From the NCBI GenBank assembly GCA_045863195.1, contig BTUI01000003.1, forward strand, positions 184,045-248,044: 64,000 bases of DNA, read 5' to 3'. The notes under the pieces were generated by a model. It was not told the origin of the DNA. It worked only from the letters and a program-made list of their open reading frames with translations, and ran no database searches. A program made the position numbers and the translations under genes. Source of the stretch: W-Chloroflexi-9 sp045863195 (GTDB taxonomy: Bacteria; Chloroflexota; Dehalococcoidia; UBA2979). This document shows positions 45,178-53,328 of the stretch, one piece after another (position 1 is the stretch's first letter; each line of letters opens with the position of its first letter).

Positions 45178-46678
45178 GGTTGCAGCCACCGGTCTCGAAC
45201 TCCAGATCGACCGGCGCGGGGACACGCCGCTGTACCGGCAGATGGTCTCGCAGGTGCGTGACCTCATCCTCGCTGGGACGCTGCGTCCGGGTGACCGTCT
45301 CCCCTCCGAGCGCGCCCTCTCCGATGCACTCGGCGTCAACCGCGCCACCGTGGTGACGGCGTACGAGGAACTCGCCGCGGCCGGCCTGGTCACCCGTCAC
45401 GTCGGGCGCGGCACCACCGTCCTCACCCCGCCCCGCGATGCGGAGGACTCCTTCGCCTGGGCGTGGAGCGAGACGCTGAGCGACGGCGAGGACCGCCCCG
45501 GGCTGCACTCCATCCTCGACAACATCGCGGCCACCGACCGCATCTCGCTAGAGGCGGCGGAGCCGGCCGCCTCGATCTTCCCGGTCGAGGAGGTGCGCGC
45601 GATCACCGACCGCCTGCTCCGCACGGAGGGCGGCCGGCTCTTCCGCTACCACGAGGCGGAGGGCGTGCCGGCGCTCCGCGACGCGATCACCGAGCGGTAC
45701 CGCGCCCGCGAGGCGCGCATGGATGGCCGCGGCGTGCTCATCACCTCCGGCGCCATGGCCGCCATCGACCTGCTCGTCCGCACGCTCGTCTCCCCCGGCG
45801 ACACCGTCGTCGTGGAGTCGCCGACCTATCCGGGCGCACTGGACGTGCTGCGCGCCGCCGGCGCGCGCCTCGCGCCGGTGCCCGTGGACCGCGATGGCAT
45901 CCGTACCGACGTGCTGGAGAGCGTGCTGGCCCGCACCTCGCCGCGGCTGGTGCTGACGATCCCGGCGCACCAGAACCCCTCCGGCGCCGTGCTCTCGGAG
46001 GTGCGCCGCGTTGACCTGCTCAACCTCACGCGGCGCTACCGCGTCCCCCTGGTGGAAGACGGTATCTACGCCGACCTCGCGTTCGACGGCCGCCCGTTCC
46101 GGCCACTGATCGCGGAGGAGGGCGCGGAACACGTCATCCACATCTCCAGCCTCTCAAAGACGCTCGCGGGCGGGATCCGCGTGGGCTGGCTGATTGCTCC
46201 GCCGCCCGTGGTAGAGCGAGTCGCACGCCTGAAGCAGCACACGGACGTGAACACCTCCGCCTTCCTCCAGCACATCGCACTGGAGGCGTTCGCGAGCGGC
46301 CTCGTGGACCGCCACCTGGAGACGTCACGCGCGTTCTACCGCGAGAACTGCGAGGTGCTGACCCGCGCGCTGCGCGAGGCGTGCGGCCCGGCCGTGCGCT
46401 TCGACATGCCGCGCGGCGGGATGGCGCTGTGGTGCCGGCTGGCCCTGCCCGGATCGGCGCGCGACTTCCATACCGTGGCGCTGCGGCATGGCGTTTCCTT
46501 CGTGCCCGGCGACGCCTTCGCCGTGGGACGCGAGCAGGACGGCGGCTTCCGCCTCACGTTCTCGCGACACGATGCGGAGACGCTGCGCACCGCCGCCACG
46601 CGCATCGGCGCGTCGGTGGAGGAGTTCGGACACCGCCCGGTCTTCACCCGCATGACGGGGACACGCCCGCTGCTGTAG
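45176..46678 (+). CDS. MocR-family regulator (GntR HTH plus aminotransferase domain)
   Basis: Protein of 500 residues. An N-terminal GntR winged helix (about 10-80: PLYRQMVSQVRDLILAGTLRPGDRLPSERALSDALGVNRATVVTAYEELAA) is joined to a fold-type I aminotransferase-like domain. The PLP Lys is in HISSLSKTLAGGIRVGWL, with preceding TIPAHQNPSG and YADLAF. MocR proteins sense PLP or amino compounds and regulate vitamin B6, GABA or taurine genes. The ATG at 45176 has GGAG 7 nt upstream; an in-frame GTG at 45104 is possible. The gene neighbours do not reveal its target. Confidence 0.9.
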   Translation: MVAATGLELQIDRRGDTPLYRQMVSQVRDLILAGTLRPGDRLPSERALSDALGVNRATVVTAYEELAAAGLVTRHVGRGTTVLTPPRDAEDSFAWAWSETLSDGEDRPGLHSILDNIAATDRISLEAAEPAASIFPVEEVRAITDRLLRTEGGRLFRYHEAEGVPALRDAITERYRAREARMDGRGVLITSGAMAAIDLLVRTLVSPGDTVVVESPTYPGALDVLRAAGARLAPVPVDRDGIRTDVLESVLARTSPRLVLTIPAHQNPSGAVLSEVRRVDLLNLTRRYRVPLVEDGIYADLAFDGRPFRPLIAEEGAEHVIHISSLSKTLAGGIRVGWLIAPPPVVERVARLKQHTDVNTSAFLQHIALEAFASGLVDRHLETSRAFYRENCEVLTRALREACGPAVRFDMPRGGMALWCRLALPGSARDFHTVALRHGVSFVPGDAFAVGREQDGGFRLTFSRHDAETLRTAATRIGASVEEFGHRPVFTRMTGTRPLL

Positions 46679-46717
46679 CGGACATCCGGACGGACGTCCG
46701 GGGAGAGTGGTCGAGAG

Positions 46718-47116
46718 ATGGATCGCAACGGCCTCGTGGAACCTCGCATCATCAGCGCGGAGACGCCGCTCGCGTCGCTCAATCGGGCGCTCGCGACGGG
46801 TGAGGCCGACCTGTTCCTGGTGGAACACGGCGGGCGGCGCTACCTCCTGGACCGGTCGGACATCGAGCGCGTGTCGCCGTCGCCGGCCTCCTCACTCGCG
46901 CGGTACGAGACGGCGGAACGCATCGCCCGGCTGCGCGCCGGACACGCGCTGCGCGAACCGGCGACCGAGGTGCCGACGGGCGCGACGACCGAGGAGGTCG
47001 CGGCGGCCGTGGCCGCGGCCGGCTGGCGTCCCGTCCTCGTCCGCGACGGCACCCGCTGGCTCGCGGCCAGCCCGATCACGCTCGTGCGGGGGATGCTCCA
47101 CGGCGCGGTCGCATGA
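46718..47116 (+). CDS. Hypothetical protein co-transcribed with CoA-transferase
   Basis: Protein of 132 residues, not recognised. It has no membrane helix. The repeated alpha/beta pattern, with strand-like LFLVEHGGRRYLLDRSDIERV and WRPVLVRDGTRWLAASPITLVRGML, looks like two similar halves, reminiscent of paired CBS-like units. Its stop overlaps the start of the CoA-transferase gene (ATGA), so both proteins are translationally coupled and may act together. GGGGAG lies upstream of the ATG. Confidence 0.6.
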   Translation: MDRNGLVEPRIISAETPLASLNRALATGEADLFLVEHGGRRYLLDRSDIERVSPSPASSLARYETAERIARLRAGHALREPATEVPTGATTEEVAAAVAAAGWRPVLVRDGTRWLAASPITLVRGMLHGAVA

Positions 47117-48525
47117 GCGCCCGCGACCCGCTCGCGGTTGCGGCGGAGGTATGGGCCGCGCTCGGCGGCGATGCGGCGGACCTCCGGCACCTGCGGATCG
47201 AGGGGCATGACCCCGTGTACCCCTCTCCGTTCGCCGTCGGGACCGTCGCCGCCGCCTCGGTCGGGGTCGCGACGCTCGCGGCGGCACGCCTCGCCGCGGC
47301 CCGGGACGGGTCATGGCCCGAGGCGACGGTGGAGATGCGCCACGCCGCAGCCGCCTTCCGCAGCGAGCGGTACCTGCGCATCAACGGTGCGCCCGCGGCG
47401 GAACTGTGGAGCCCGCTGTCCGGCTACTACCGCGTGCGAGACGGCCACTGGGTGCAGTTGCACACGAACTTCCCGCACCACCGCGACCGTGCCGCCGCCG
47501 TCCTGGGAGTGGCGGCGGAGCGCGCCGCGTTCGAGACCGCGCTCGCACGCCTCGACCGGTTCGAGGTGGAGCAGCGGTTCGCGGAGGCGGGCGCCTGCGC
47601 CTTCGCGCTCCGCTCGCCGGAGGAGTGGGCCGCACACCCGCAGTCGCGTGCCCTCGCCTCGCTTCCCCTCCTGAGCATCGAACGCATCGACGACGGCGCC
47701 CCGGCGAGGCCGCTGCCGCACCGGGCGTCGGGCGACGGCGCGCTGGACGGTGTGCGCGTCCTGGACCTCACGCGTGTCCTCGCCGGTCCGGTCGCGGGCC
47801 GCACCTTCGCGGCGCACGGCGCGGACGTCGTCCGCGTGGGCGCGGCACACCTACCGGTGATGGAGGCGGCGGTCCTGGACACCGGGTTCGGGAAGCGGTT
47901 CGCGCACATCGACCTCCGCGCCGAGGACGGGCGCGACCGGCTGCGGGAGTTGGTGGCGGGCACGGATGTCTTCATGCAGGCGTACCGCCCCGGTGCCCTT
48001 GCTTCGCGCGGGTTCGGATTCGAGGAGGTCGCGCGGCGGCGGCCGGGGATCGTCTACGTCTCGCTCTGCGCGTGGTCGGAAGCAGGCCCGTGGGCGGAGC
48101 GGCGTGGCTTCGACAGTCTCGTGCAGACCGCCAGCGGTATCGCCTTTGAGGGCGGTGCGTGGACGGGACACCCCGGCGAGCCTGGCCCACTCCCGGCGCA
48201 GGCGCTGGACCACGCCACCGGCTACCTCGCAGCGGCGGCGGCGATGACCGCGCTGGCCCGACGCGCACGCGAGGGCGGCTCCTACCACGTCCGGCTCTCC
48301 CTCGCGCAGACCGGGCGCTGGCTGGCGGATATGCCGCGCCTCGAGGCCCGCGGCGTCCCCGACCCGACCCGCGACGACATCGCCGACCTCCTGGATGAGC
48401 TGCCGGGTGACCGCGGCACGTTCTCGTTCGTCCGGCCGCCCGGGCGGCTCTCCTCGATGCCGGTGCGATGGACAGCCGCTCCGCAGCCCCCGACCGAGGC
48501 ACCGATCGGGTGGCAGGACCCCTAA
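47113..48525 (+). CDS. CaiB/BaiF-family CoA-transferase
   Basis: Family III CoA-transferase of 470 residues with a rearranged layout. The first 200 residues correspond to the part normally found at the C-terminus (GYYRVRDGHWVQLHTNFPHHR and EEWAAHPQSRALASLPL). The usual N-terminal block DGVRVLDLTRVLAGPVAGRTFAAHGADVVRVG begins at about 214. The catalytic Asp is kept in QALDHATGYLAAAAAMTAL. Such swaps occur in some family members. It is coupled to the preceding small gene. Substrate is unknown. Confidence 0.88.
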   Translation: MSARDPLAVAAEVWAALGGDAADLRHLRIEGHDPVYPSPFAVGTVAAASVGVATLAAARLAAARDGSWPEATVEMRHAAAAFRSERYLRINGAPAAELWSPLSGYYRVRDGHWVQLHTNFPHHRDRAAAVLGVAAERAAFETALARLDRFEVEQRFAEAGACAFALRSPEEWAAHPQSRALASLPLLSIERIDDGAPARPLPHRASGDGALDGVRVLDLTRVLAGPVAGRTFAAHGADVVRVGAAHLPVMEAAVLDTGFGKRFAHIDLRAEDGRDRLRELVAGTDVFMQAYRPGALASRGFGFEEVARRRPGIVYVSLCAWSEAGPWAERRGFDSLVQTASGIAFEGGAWTGHPGEPGPLPAQALDHATGYLAAAAAMTALARRAREGGSYHVRLSLAQTGRWLADMPRLEARGVPDPTRDDIADLLDELPGDRGTFSFVRPPGRLSSMPVRWTAAPQPPTEAPIGWQDP

Positions 48526-48625
48526 GAGTCTCCTTAGAACCACGGGAGCGAGGTAACACCACCGCAACGGGCCGCCCGTATAGTTCGGTTCGCTCACTCG
48601 TTCCCCCAGGCGAGGCGGCCGCTGG

Positions 48626-49576
48626 ATGACGACGCTCGATATGACCCTCAGGCGCCCATGGGGCAGCCGCGCACACCGTGCGGCTGCGTCGGTCGCCGTC
48701 GGCTACGTGGTCGTCGGTTTCGCCTGGCTGGTGGCAGGTGACCGGGCTACGCATGCCGTTTCGCTGCTCGGCACCAGCACCGCGGCGCACAGCATCAGCG
48801 CCGCCACGTACGTCCTCCTGAGCGGTGGCGTGCTCTACGTCCTCCTCAGCCGCCTGCTGGTCGCGATGGCGCGCGGCTCCGCACAGGAGGAAGCGCTGGC
48901 TCACCAGACGCGGGCGCGCTCTCGCGAGCGCCAGCAGCTCGTCCACCGCCTCCTCCACGCCGAGGAAGAGACGCGTCGGGGCATCGCCCGCGACCTCCAC
49001 GATGGTCCCCTGCAGGCGCTGACCATCGCCCACATGCAGGTGGACGCGCTCGGCCGCGCTGTCGCCGGCCTGACGGAGACGGACCGCGAACGCCTCGCGG
49101 GAGCACTCGCCACGATCCGCGAGTCCGCGGATGACATTCGCGGCATCGTCCGTGCGCTGCAGCCTCCGCTGCTGGCGGAGGTGGGGCTCGTCGCGGCGCT
49201 GGACCGGCACTGCGCGGACGCAGCGGCTCGCAGCGGGCGCGTGATCTCCTTCGTCACGGACGGAAGCGCAGCGACACGCCTCTCACCTGACCAGGCGACC
49301 GCCGTCTTCCGCATCACCCAGGAGGCACTCTCCAACGCGACGCGCCACACCGCCGGCCCGATCGTGGTGCGGCTGGCCACGCCGGGCCGCTACCTCACCG
49401 TGGAGATCGAGGACGGCGGGCCCGGGTTCGTGCCCGAGCAGGAGATCGGCCGCGGGCTGGGCCTGCTGAGCATGCGCGAGCGTGCCGAGTCGGTCGGCGC
49501 CCGCTTCGACCTCGCCTCGTCGCCGCGCGGCGGCACGCGCGCGACCGTCACCCTCCCCGTCCTGCCCGCGGGCTGA
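48626..49576 (+). CDS. Sensor histidine kinase (NarL-type, HisKA_3), orphan
   Basis: Kinase of 316 residues. Two membrane helices (about 20-40 and 58-82) have little between them, so there is almost no extracellular sensor. A coiled linker (EEALAHQTRARSRERQQLVHRLLHAEEE) leads to HisKA_3 with His125 in IARDLHDGPLQALT. HATPase_c has EALSNATRH and GRGLGLLSMRERAESVGA. No response-regulator gene is adjacent, so it is an orphan here. TATAGT at 48579-48584 is a possible -10 element. A 55-residue membrane protein frame follows. Confidence 0.9.
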   Translation: MTTLDMTLRRPWGSRAHRAAASVAVGYVVVGFAWLVAGDRATHAVSLLGTSTAAHSISAATYVLLSGGVLYVLLSRLLVAMARGSAQEEALAHQTRARSRERQQLVHRLLHAEEETRRGIARDLHDGPLQALTIAHMQVDALGRAVAGLTETDRERLAGALATIRESADDIRGIVRALQPPLLAEVGLVAALDRHCADAAARSGRVISFVTDGSAATRLSPDQATAVFRITQEALSNATRHTAGPIVVRLATPGRYLTVEIEDGGPGFVPEQEIGRGLGLLSMRERAESVGARFDLASSPRGGTRATVTLPVLPAG

Positions 49577-49587
49577 GGCTCGCCCGG

Positions 49588-49755
49588 GTGCGGCGCCTGC
49601 TGCGCGGCGCGGGCGTACTCGCGATCTGCTTCGCAGCGGTCGCCTATCTCGGGTCGCGCGACCTCGGTGGGGCGCTCCTGGTGGGCGGGATCGCCGGTGG
49701 CGTCTCATTCGTTGCGTTCGCGATCGCGACGCTCCACGACCGTCACGTGCGATGA
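49588..49755 (+). CDS. Small two-helix membrane protein (hypothetical)
   Basis: A 55-residue frame starting at GTG with GAGG upstream: RRLLRGAGVLAICFAAVAY, then GGALLVGGIAGGVSFVAFAIATLHDRHVR. Two hydrophobic helices with basic ends are consistent with a real inner-membrane peptide. It begins 11 nt after the histidine kinase stop and could be co-transcribed as an accessory to the sensor. No family is recognised, and short high-GC frames can arise by chance. Confidence 0.45.
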   Translation: MRRLLRGAGVLAICFAAVAYLGSRDLGGALLVGGIAGGVSFVAFAIATLHDRHVR

Positions 49756-49855
49756 CCATCGGTTATGTCGCCTCAGGGATTCTAAAGAAACGACCGTCCG
49801 TACCCCTTGCGGAGTGGTCCGCTGACACGGATCATGTTGTTGATCCAAATACGGA

Positions 49856-49982
49856 ACGCCGAGTCCCTGGAAGGGGAGCGGGGGAACCATTATCGGGGCG
49901 AAACCGGCAGGGGGCCTGAAGAGGCCGAGAGCCGGTACGGGAGACCTCTCACCCGCAGCCCGTCAGCTCACCCCGCAGGCGT
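49856..49982 (+). promoter_or_regulatory. Cyclic di-AMP riboswitch (ydaO/yuaA type)
   Basis: The conserved cores of the ydaO-yuaA RNA appear in order: GCCGAGTCC (49858-49866), GGAGCGGGGGAACC (49874-49888), GGGGCGAAACC (49895-49905), a variable hairpin arm, then CCCGTCAGCTCACCCCGC and AGGC (to about 49980). The opening GCC and closing GGC can pair to shut the junction. This class binds c-di-AMP and usually turns genes off; it controls cell-wall, osmolyte and ion-transport genes elsewhere. Here it directly precedes a glycosyltransferase-cupin gene. Confidence 0.85.
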
Positions 49983-52115
49983 TTGAGGGGAGGCACTCGG
50001 AGGCCTCCACTGGCTATCGCAGTCCGCCCCTCGGAACCAGCCGCTGAACCACGCGTCCTCGGTTCGCAGGTTGTCACGCCGTCCGTCGACTCGCCATCGC
50101 CGCGCGTGGAGCGCCTGCTCCGCGTGGTGCCGTTCGCGATCTCGGCGTTCCTGGCATCCTCCATCTTCTGGGCGCCGTGGCACCCGTGGACGGCAACCCT
50201 GCTGGCCGCCGGGCTCACCGTGTTCTTCGGCTACTGGGTGCTTCGCTCCTACGCCGTGACCATCGCCGCGTGGGTCGCGATCCGTCGCCTGAACCGCTGG
50301 GTGAAGGTGGACTGGGCCGCGAAGTACCGCGACGAGGGCCATGACGCGCCGTGGGACTGGCCGCGGCACATGGTCATCATCCCGAACTACAAGGAGCCGG
50401 AGCAGGGCCTGGAGCGCACTCTCGGCACGCTCGCCGCGCAGCAGAACGCCGGCCAGGTGGTCGTCGTGCTCGCCATGGAGGACCGCGAGGCGGACGTCCA
50501 TGAGAAGGCCCGCCGCCTGATCGCGAAGTTCCAGGGCCAGTTCGCGGACCTGTTCGCCACGTTCCACCCCGCCGGCATCTCCGGCGAGGTGCCCGGCAAG
50601 GGCTCGAACGAGGCGTGGGCCGCGCGCCAGGCTTACCTGCGGCTCATCGAGACCGCCGGCGACGACCTGGACCGCTACACGGTGACCTCCTGCGACGCGG
50701 ACGCCGTGTTCCACCCGGCCCATTTCGCCGCGACGAACTACCGCTTCCTCACCGCGAAGGACCGCTACCGCACGTTCTGGCAGCCGGCGATCTTCAACAC
50801 CAACAACATCTGGGAGGTCCCCGCGCCACTGCGCATCCCGGAGGGCCTCTCCGGCGTCAACCGCGCCTCCAACCTCGTGCTGCCGTTCTCGGTGAAGTTC
50901 CCCACGTCCTGCTACACGCTGTCGTGGCGGATGCTGCACGAAGTGGACTACTGGGACGAGGAGGTCATCCCTGAGGACTGGCACATCTACATGAAGTGCA
51001 CGTTCTCCCTGGGCGACCGCGTCAACGTGCAGCCGCTGTGGATCCCGCTGGGCAACGACTGCGTCCTCAGCGAGTCCAGCAGCCGCACCTTCCGCGCGCA
51101 CTACACGCAGGCAAAGCGTCACGCGTGGGGCGCCAGTGACATCCCGTACGCCTGGCGCGCGGTCGTGAACCCGGGCCCCGCGAGCCTGGGCCGCCGCCTG
51201 ATGCTCGCCAGCGCGCTGACGAAGGTGCACACCTTCTGGGTCGCCCAGTGGTACATCGTCACCCTGGGCGTGCTGGTGCCGGCCAAGATGACGGGCTCCT
51301 TCGGAGCCTCCATGCCGGAGTGGTGGTCGCACAAGGCGTTCCACATCCCCGGGATCGGCCTGCACCCGGAGAACTTCCTGACGCCGTCTGCGTGGACCAC
51401 CGTTGGCCAGGCCGGCGTGATCGAGCCGTCGATCTGGCTGAACTTCTGCGGCCTGCTGCTGACGCTCTGCCTGCCCCCGCTCCTCGGCATCATCGCCTTC
51501 GAGGCGACGATCCGGCCGAAGCGGCCGGCCGGCGTGCCACGTATCGAGACCTTCAAGCAGGCGGTCATGTGGCCGCTGATGGCCCCCATCACGTTCTTCT
51601 GGGCGAGCCTGCCGGCGCTCGATGCCCAGCTGCACCTGGCCCGCGGCCGCGACCTCATCTACCGCGTCGCGGAGAAGGGCAGCCGCTCGTTCCGCCCGGC
51701 GGACGGGCCCACCACGCTTGACCGCGCTGCGGCCTCCCCGGCCGGCGCTGCGCACCACGGACACACCGAGGAGACCTTCAGCATGGCTTCGATCCTGACG
51801 CTCATCCCCACGCACGAGCCCGCGTGGAACGTGGTCGCGGACGACGACCGCTACACGCTCCGAGACACGATGATGGGCAACGTGACGGTCTCCGAGACTG
51901 TCCTCCACGCGGCCCAGAGCACGCGCGGCCACGCGCACCCGTGGCCGGAGATCTACATCTGCAACGCCGGTCGAGGCACGCTCTTCCTCGACCACGACGC
52001 GGGCCGGCCGATGACGCCGGGCGACCGCTTCATCGTCCCGTCGAACGTCCACCACCGCGTCGCTACCGACGAGGGCGTGACGTTCACGAGCATCTTCGAG
52101 GGTCCGCGCCGCTAA
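49983..52115 (+). CDS. GT2-family membrane glycosyltransferase fused to a cupin domain
   Basis: Open frame of 710 residues behind a c-di-AMP riboswitch. Two N-terminal helices lead to a GT2 catalytic domain: VIIPNYKEP, the DXD-like SCDADAVF, acceptor-base motif PEDWH, and QAKRHAWG in the QxxRW place. Two to four C-terminal helices follow. Residues about 600-710 form a cupin (HAHPWPEIYICNAGRGTLFLD, then PSNVHHRV). It probably builds a surface glycan. The start is uncertain: TTG at 49983 overlaps the riboswitch, while CTG at 50010 has GGAGG 6 nt upstream. An internal ATG at 51783 with GAGGAG could also yield a free cupin. Confidence 0.8.
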   Translation: MRGGTRRPPLAIAVRPSEPAAEPRVLGSQVVTPSVDSPSPRVERLLRVVPFAISAFLASSIFWAPWHPWTATLLAAGLTVFFGYWVLRSYAVTIAAWVAIRRLNRWVKVDWAAKYRDEGHDAPWDWPRHMVIIPNYKEPEQGLERTLGTLAAQQNAGQVVVVLAMEDREADVHEKARRLIAKFQGQFADLFATFHPAGISGEVPGKGSNEAWAARQAYLRLIETAGDDLDRYTVTSCDADAVFHPAHFAATNYRFLTAKDRYRTFWQPAIFNTNNIWEVPAPLRIPEGLSGVNRASNLVLPFSVKFPTSCYTLSWRMLHEVDYWDEEVIPEDWHIYMKCTFSLGDRVNVQPLWIPLGNDCVLSESSSRTFRAHYTQAKRHAWGASDIPYAWRAVVNPGPASLGRRLMLASALTKVHTFWVAQWYIVTLGVLVPAKMTGSFGASMPEWWSHKAFHIPGIGLHPENFLTPSAWTTVGQAGVIEPSIWLNFCGLLLTLCLPPLLGIIAFEATIRPKRPAGVPRIETFKQAVMWPLMAPITFFWASLPALDAQLHLARGRDLIYRVAEKGSRSFRPADGPTTLDRAAASPAGAAHHGHTEETFSMASILTLIPTHEPAWNVVADDDRYTLRDTMMGNVTVSETVLHAAQSTRGHAHPWPEIYICNAGRGTLFLDHDAGRPMTPGDRFIVPSNVHHRVATDEGVTFTSIFEGPRR

Positions 52116-52137
52116 TCCCGCCCCGGCGCTCCATACT

Positions 52138-52171
52138 GAACCGCCCGGACGCGCAAGCGCCCGGGCGGTTC
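52138..52171 (+). terminator. Intrinsic terminator after glycosyltransferase-cupin gene
   Basis: Stem GAACCGCCCGG (52138-52148) with CCGGGCGGTTC (52161-52171), plus an inner GCGC/GCGC stem, lies 23 nt after the stop codon. Confidence 0.75.
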
Positions 52172-52201
52172 GGTGTCCGGGGGAATCGTTGCCGGCGGCG
52201 C

Positions 52202-52693
52202 CTAGATGCCGAGGCCCTCGACGACCTGCGCGCCGGGGAGCCGCGACAGCAGCGCCGGCGCCAGCCGGACCTTCAGCGAACGGCTGCCGCCGCCGATCAA
52301 GACCTCGTCCAGCGGCATCATCGCCGCGTCGATGTAGATCGGGATGCCCTCGGGCAGGCCGAGCGGCGTGACGCCACCGATCATCATGCCGGTCAGTGCC
52401 GCGGTCTCCTCTGCCGCCGCGAATGAGGCCTTCCGCGCGCCCATCAGGCGTCGCACCACGCCGTTCACATCGAGCCGGTTCGTCGCGAGCACCAGGCAGG
52501 CGACGTACCGCTTCGGTTCGCCCTTCGAGGCGACGACGATGCAGTTCGCGGAGCGGTCGAGCGGGATGCCGTACGCCTCGCAGAACGCGGCCGTGTCCGC
52601 CAGCGCCGGGTCGCACGCCATCAACTCGTACGGCCCGCCCAGCGCCTCCAGCGTGGCGCGGACGCGCGCCTCCGCCGCGTCCGGCTCGCTCAC
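52202..52693 (-). CDS. YbaK/EbsC-type aminoacyl-tRNA deacylase-like protein
   Basis: Protein of 163 residues with the YbaK fold. RSANCIVVASKG, ACLVLATNRLDVNGVVRRLMGARKASFA with the conserved Lys, and TGMMIGGVTPLGLPEGIPIYID are family hallmarks. YbaK-type proteins hydrolyse mischarged tRNA or related thioesters. The GTG start overlaps the previous stop (GTGA), so it is coupled to the PH-like membrane gene. It is convergent with the glycosyltransferase gene. Confidence 0.88.
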   Translation of the reverse strand: MSEPDAAEARVRATLEALGGPYELMACDPALADTAAFCEAYGIPLDRSANCIVVASKGEPKRYVACLVLATNRLDVNGVVRRLMGARKASFAAAEETAALTGMMIGGVTPLGLPEGIPIYIDAAMMPLDEVLIGGGSRSLKVRLAPALLSRLPGAQVVEGLGI

Positions 52694-53205
52694 GAGGGCG
52701 TTCCGGACTGCCGCGGGATGCCGGAGATGGCGAACGCCTGGTCCACCAGCGCCGCGCCGCGTTCGATCTCGCTCTCCACGATCAGGAAGCGGTCCTCGTC
52801 GCCGTGCACCAGCTTGTAGCGCGTGTTGCCGAGGTACTCCACGCGCTCGATACGGCGCAGGTCGGTCCAGGCGAGGTCGTGGATCACCCGCCCCTCGTGC
52901 AGCGCGGTCGCACCGAGGTCGGTCAGGACGACGGCGGTGGCCGTGCCGCGCCAGGTGAGCAGCACCACCGGCACCATGATCAGCGTGACCACCGTGGCGA
53001 AGAGGCCGAACCCGGTCGCCTCCGCCCAGCCGAAGATGGCGCCCGCGCCCAGCGACACCACCGCGATCAACGCCGGAAGTGCGAAGGAGGCGTTCTGCCA
53101 CCAGCGGCTGGGGTTCACGTACACGCCGCGGACGCCCGGGGTCGCCTCGATCCAGGTCGCATCCTTCGGGTGTGGGGGCAGCGCGGGCGCGGTGTCGTCA
53201 CTCAT
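52690..53205 (-). CDS. Membrane protein with PH-like domain (hypothetical)
   Basis: Protein of 171 residues. Two adjacent hydrophobic helices (about 38-60 and 63-85, FALPALIAVVSLGAGAIFG and FATVVTLIMVPVVLLTW) are followed by a beta-rich C-terminal half (TATAVVLTDLGATALHEGRVIHDLAWTDLRRIERVEYLGNTRYKLVH) resembling bacterial PH domains. The ATG at 53205 is preferred over one 36 codons earlier. It overlaps the YbaK-like gene by 4 nt. Function is unknown. Confidence 0.6.
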   Translation of the reverse strand: MSDDTAPALPPHPKDATWIEATPGVRGVYVNPSRWWQNASFALPALIAVVSLGAGAIFGWAEATGFGLFATVVTLIMVPVVLLTWRGTATAVVLTDLGATALHEGRVIHDLAWTDLRRIERVEYLGNTRYKLVHGDEDRFLIVESEIERGAALVDQAFAISGIPRQSGTPS

Positions 53206-53328
53206 GCGGGCATCTTCGCCGGAACCGCGACCCGCAGGCAACGACAGGCGAGGCTTGCGGCGCGCGGCCATCACGAGGATGATGCGCTGCCATCTTTCGA
53301 GCATCACGGACACAGGACGCGTGCAGGC

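Noticed and set aside
49968..52616. Long minus-strand frame opposite the glycosyltransferase-cupin gene (882 codons)
   Set aside because: It is an antisense shadow: no motif, Arg/Val/His-rich composition, and it crosses two unrelated genes and a terminator. The same reasoning applies to frames such as 15131-17326, 18684-20618, 32913-34559 and 38880-41459.
52396..53328. Long N-terminal extension of the first ABC exporter gene
   Set aside because: This part is antisense to the YbaK-like and PH-like genes and has no membrane or domain pattern; the exporter fold starts just after 53329.
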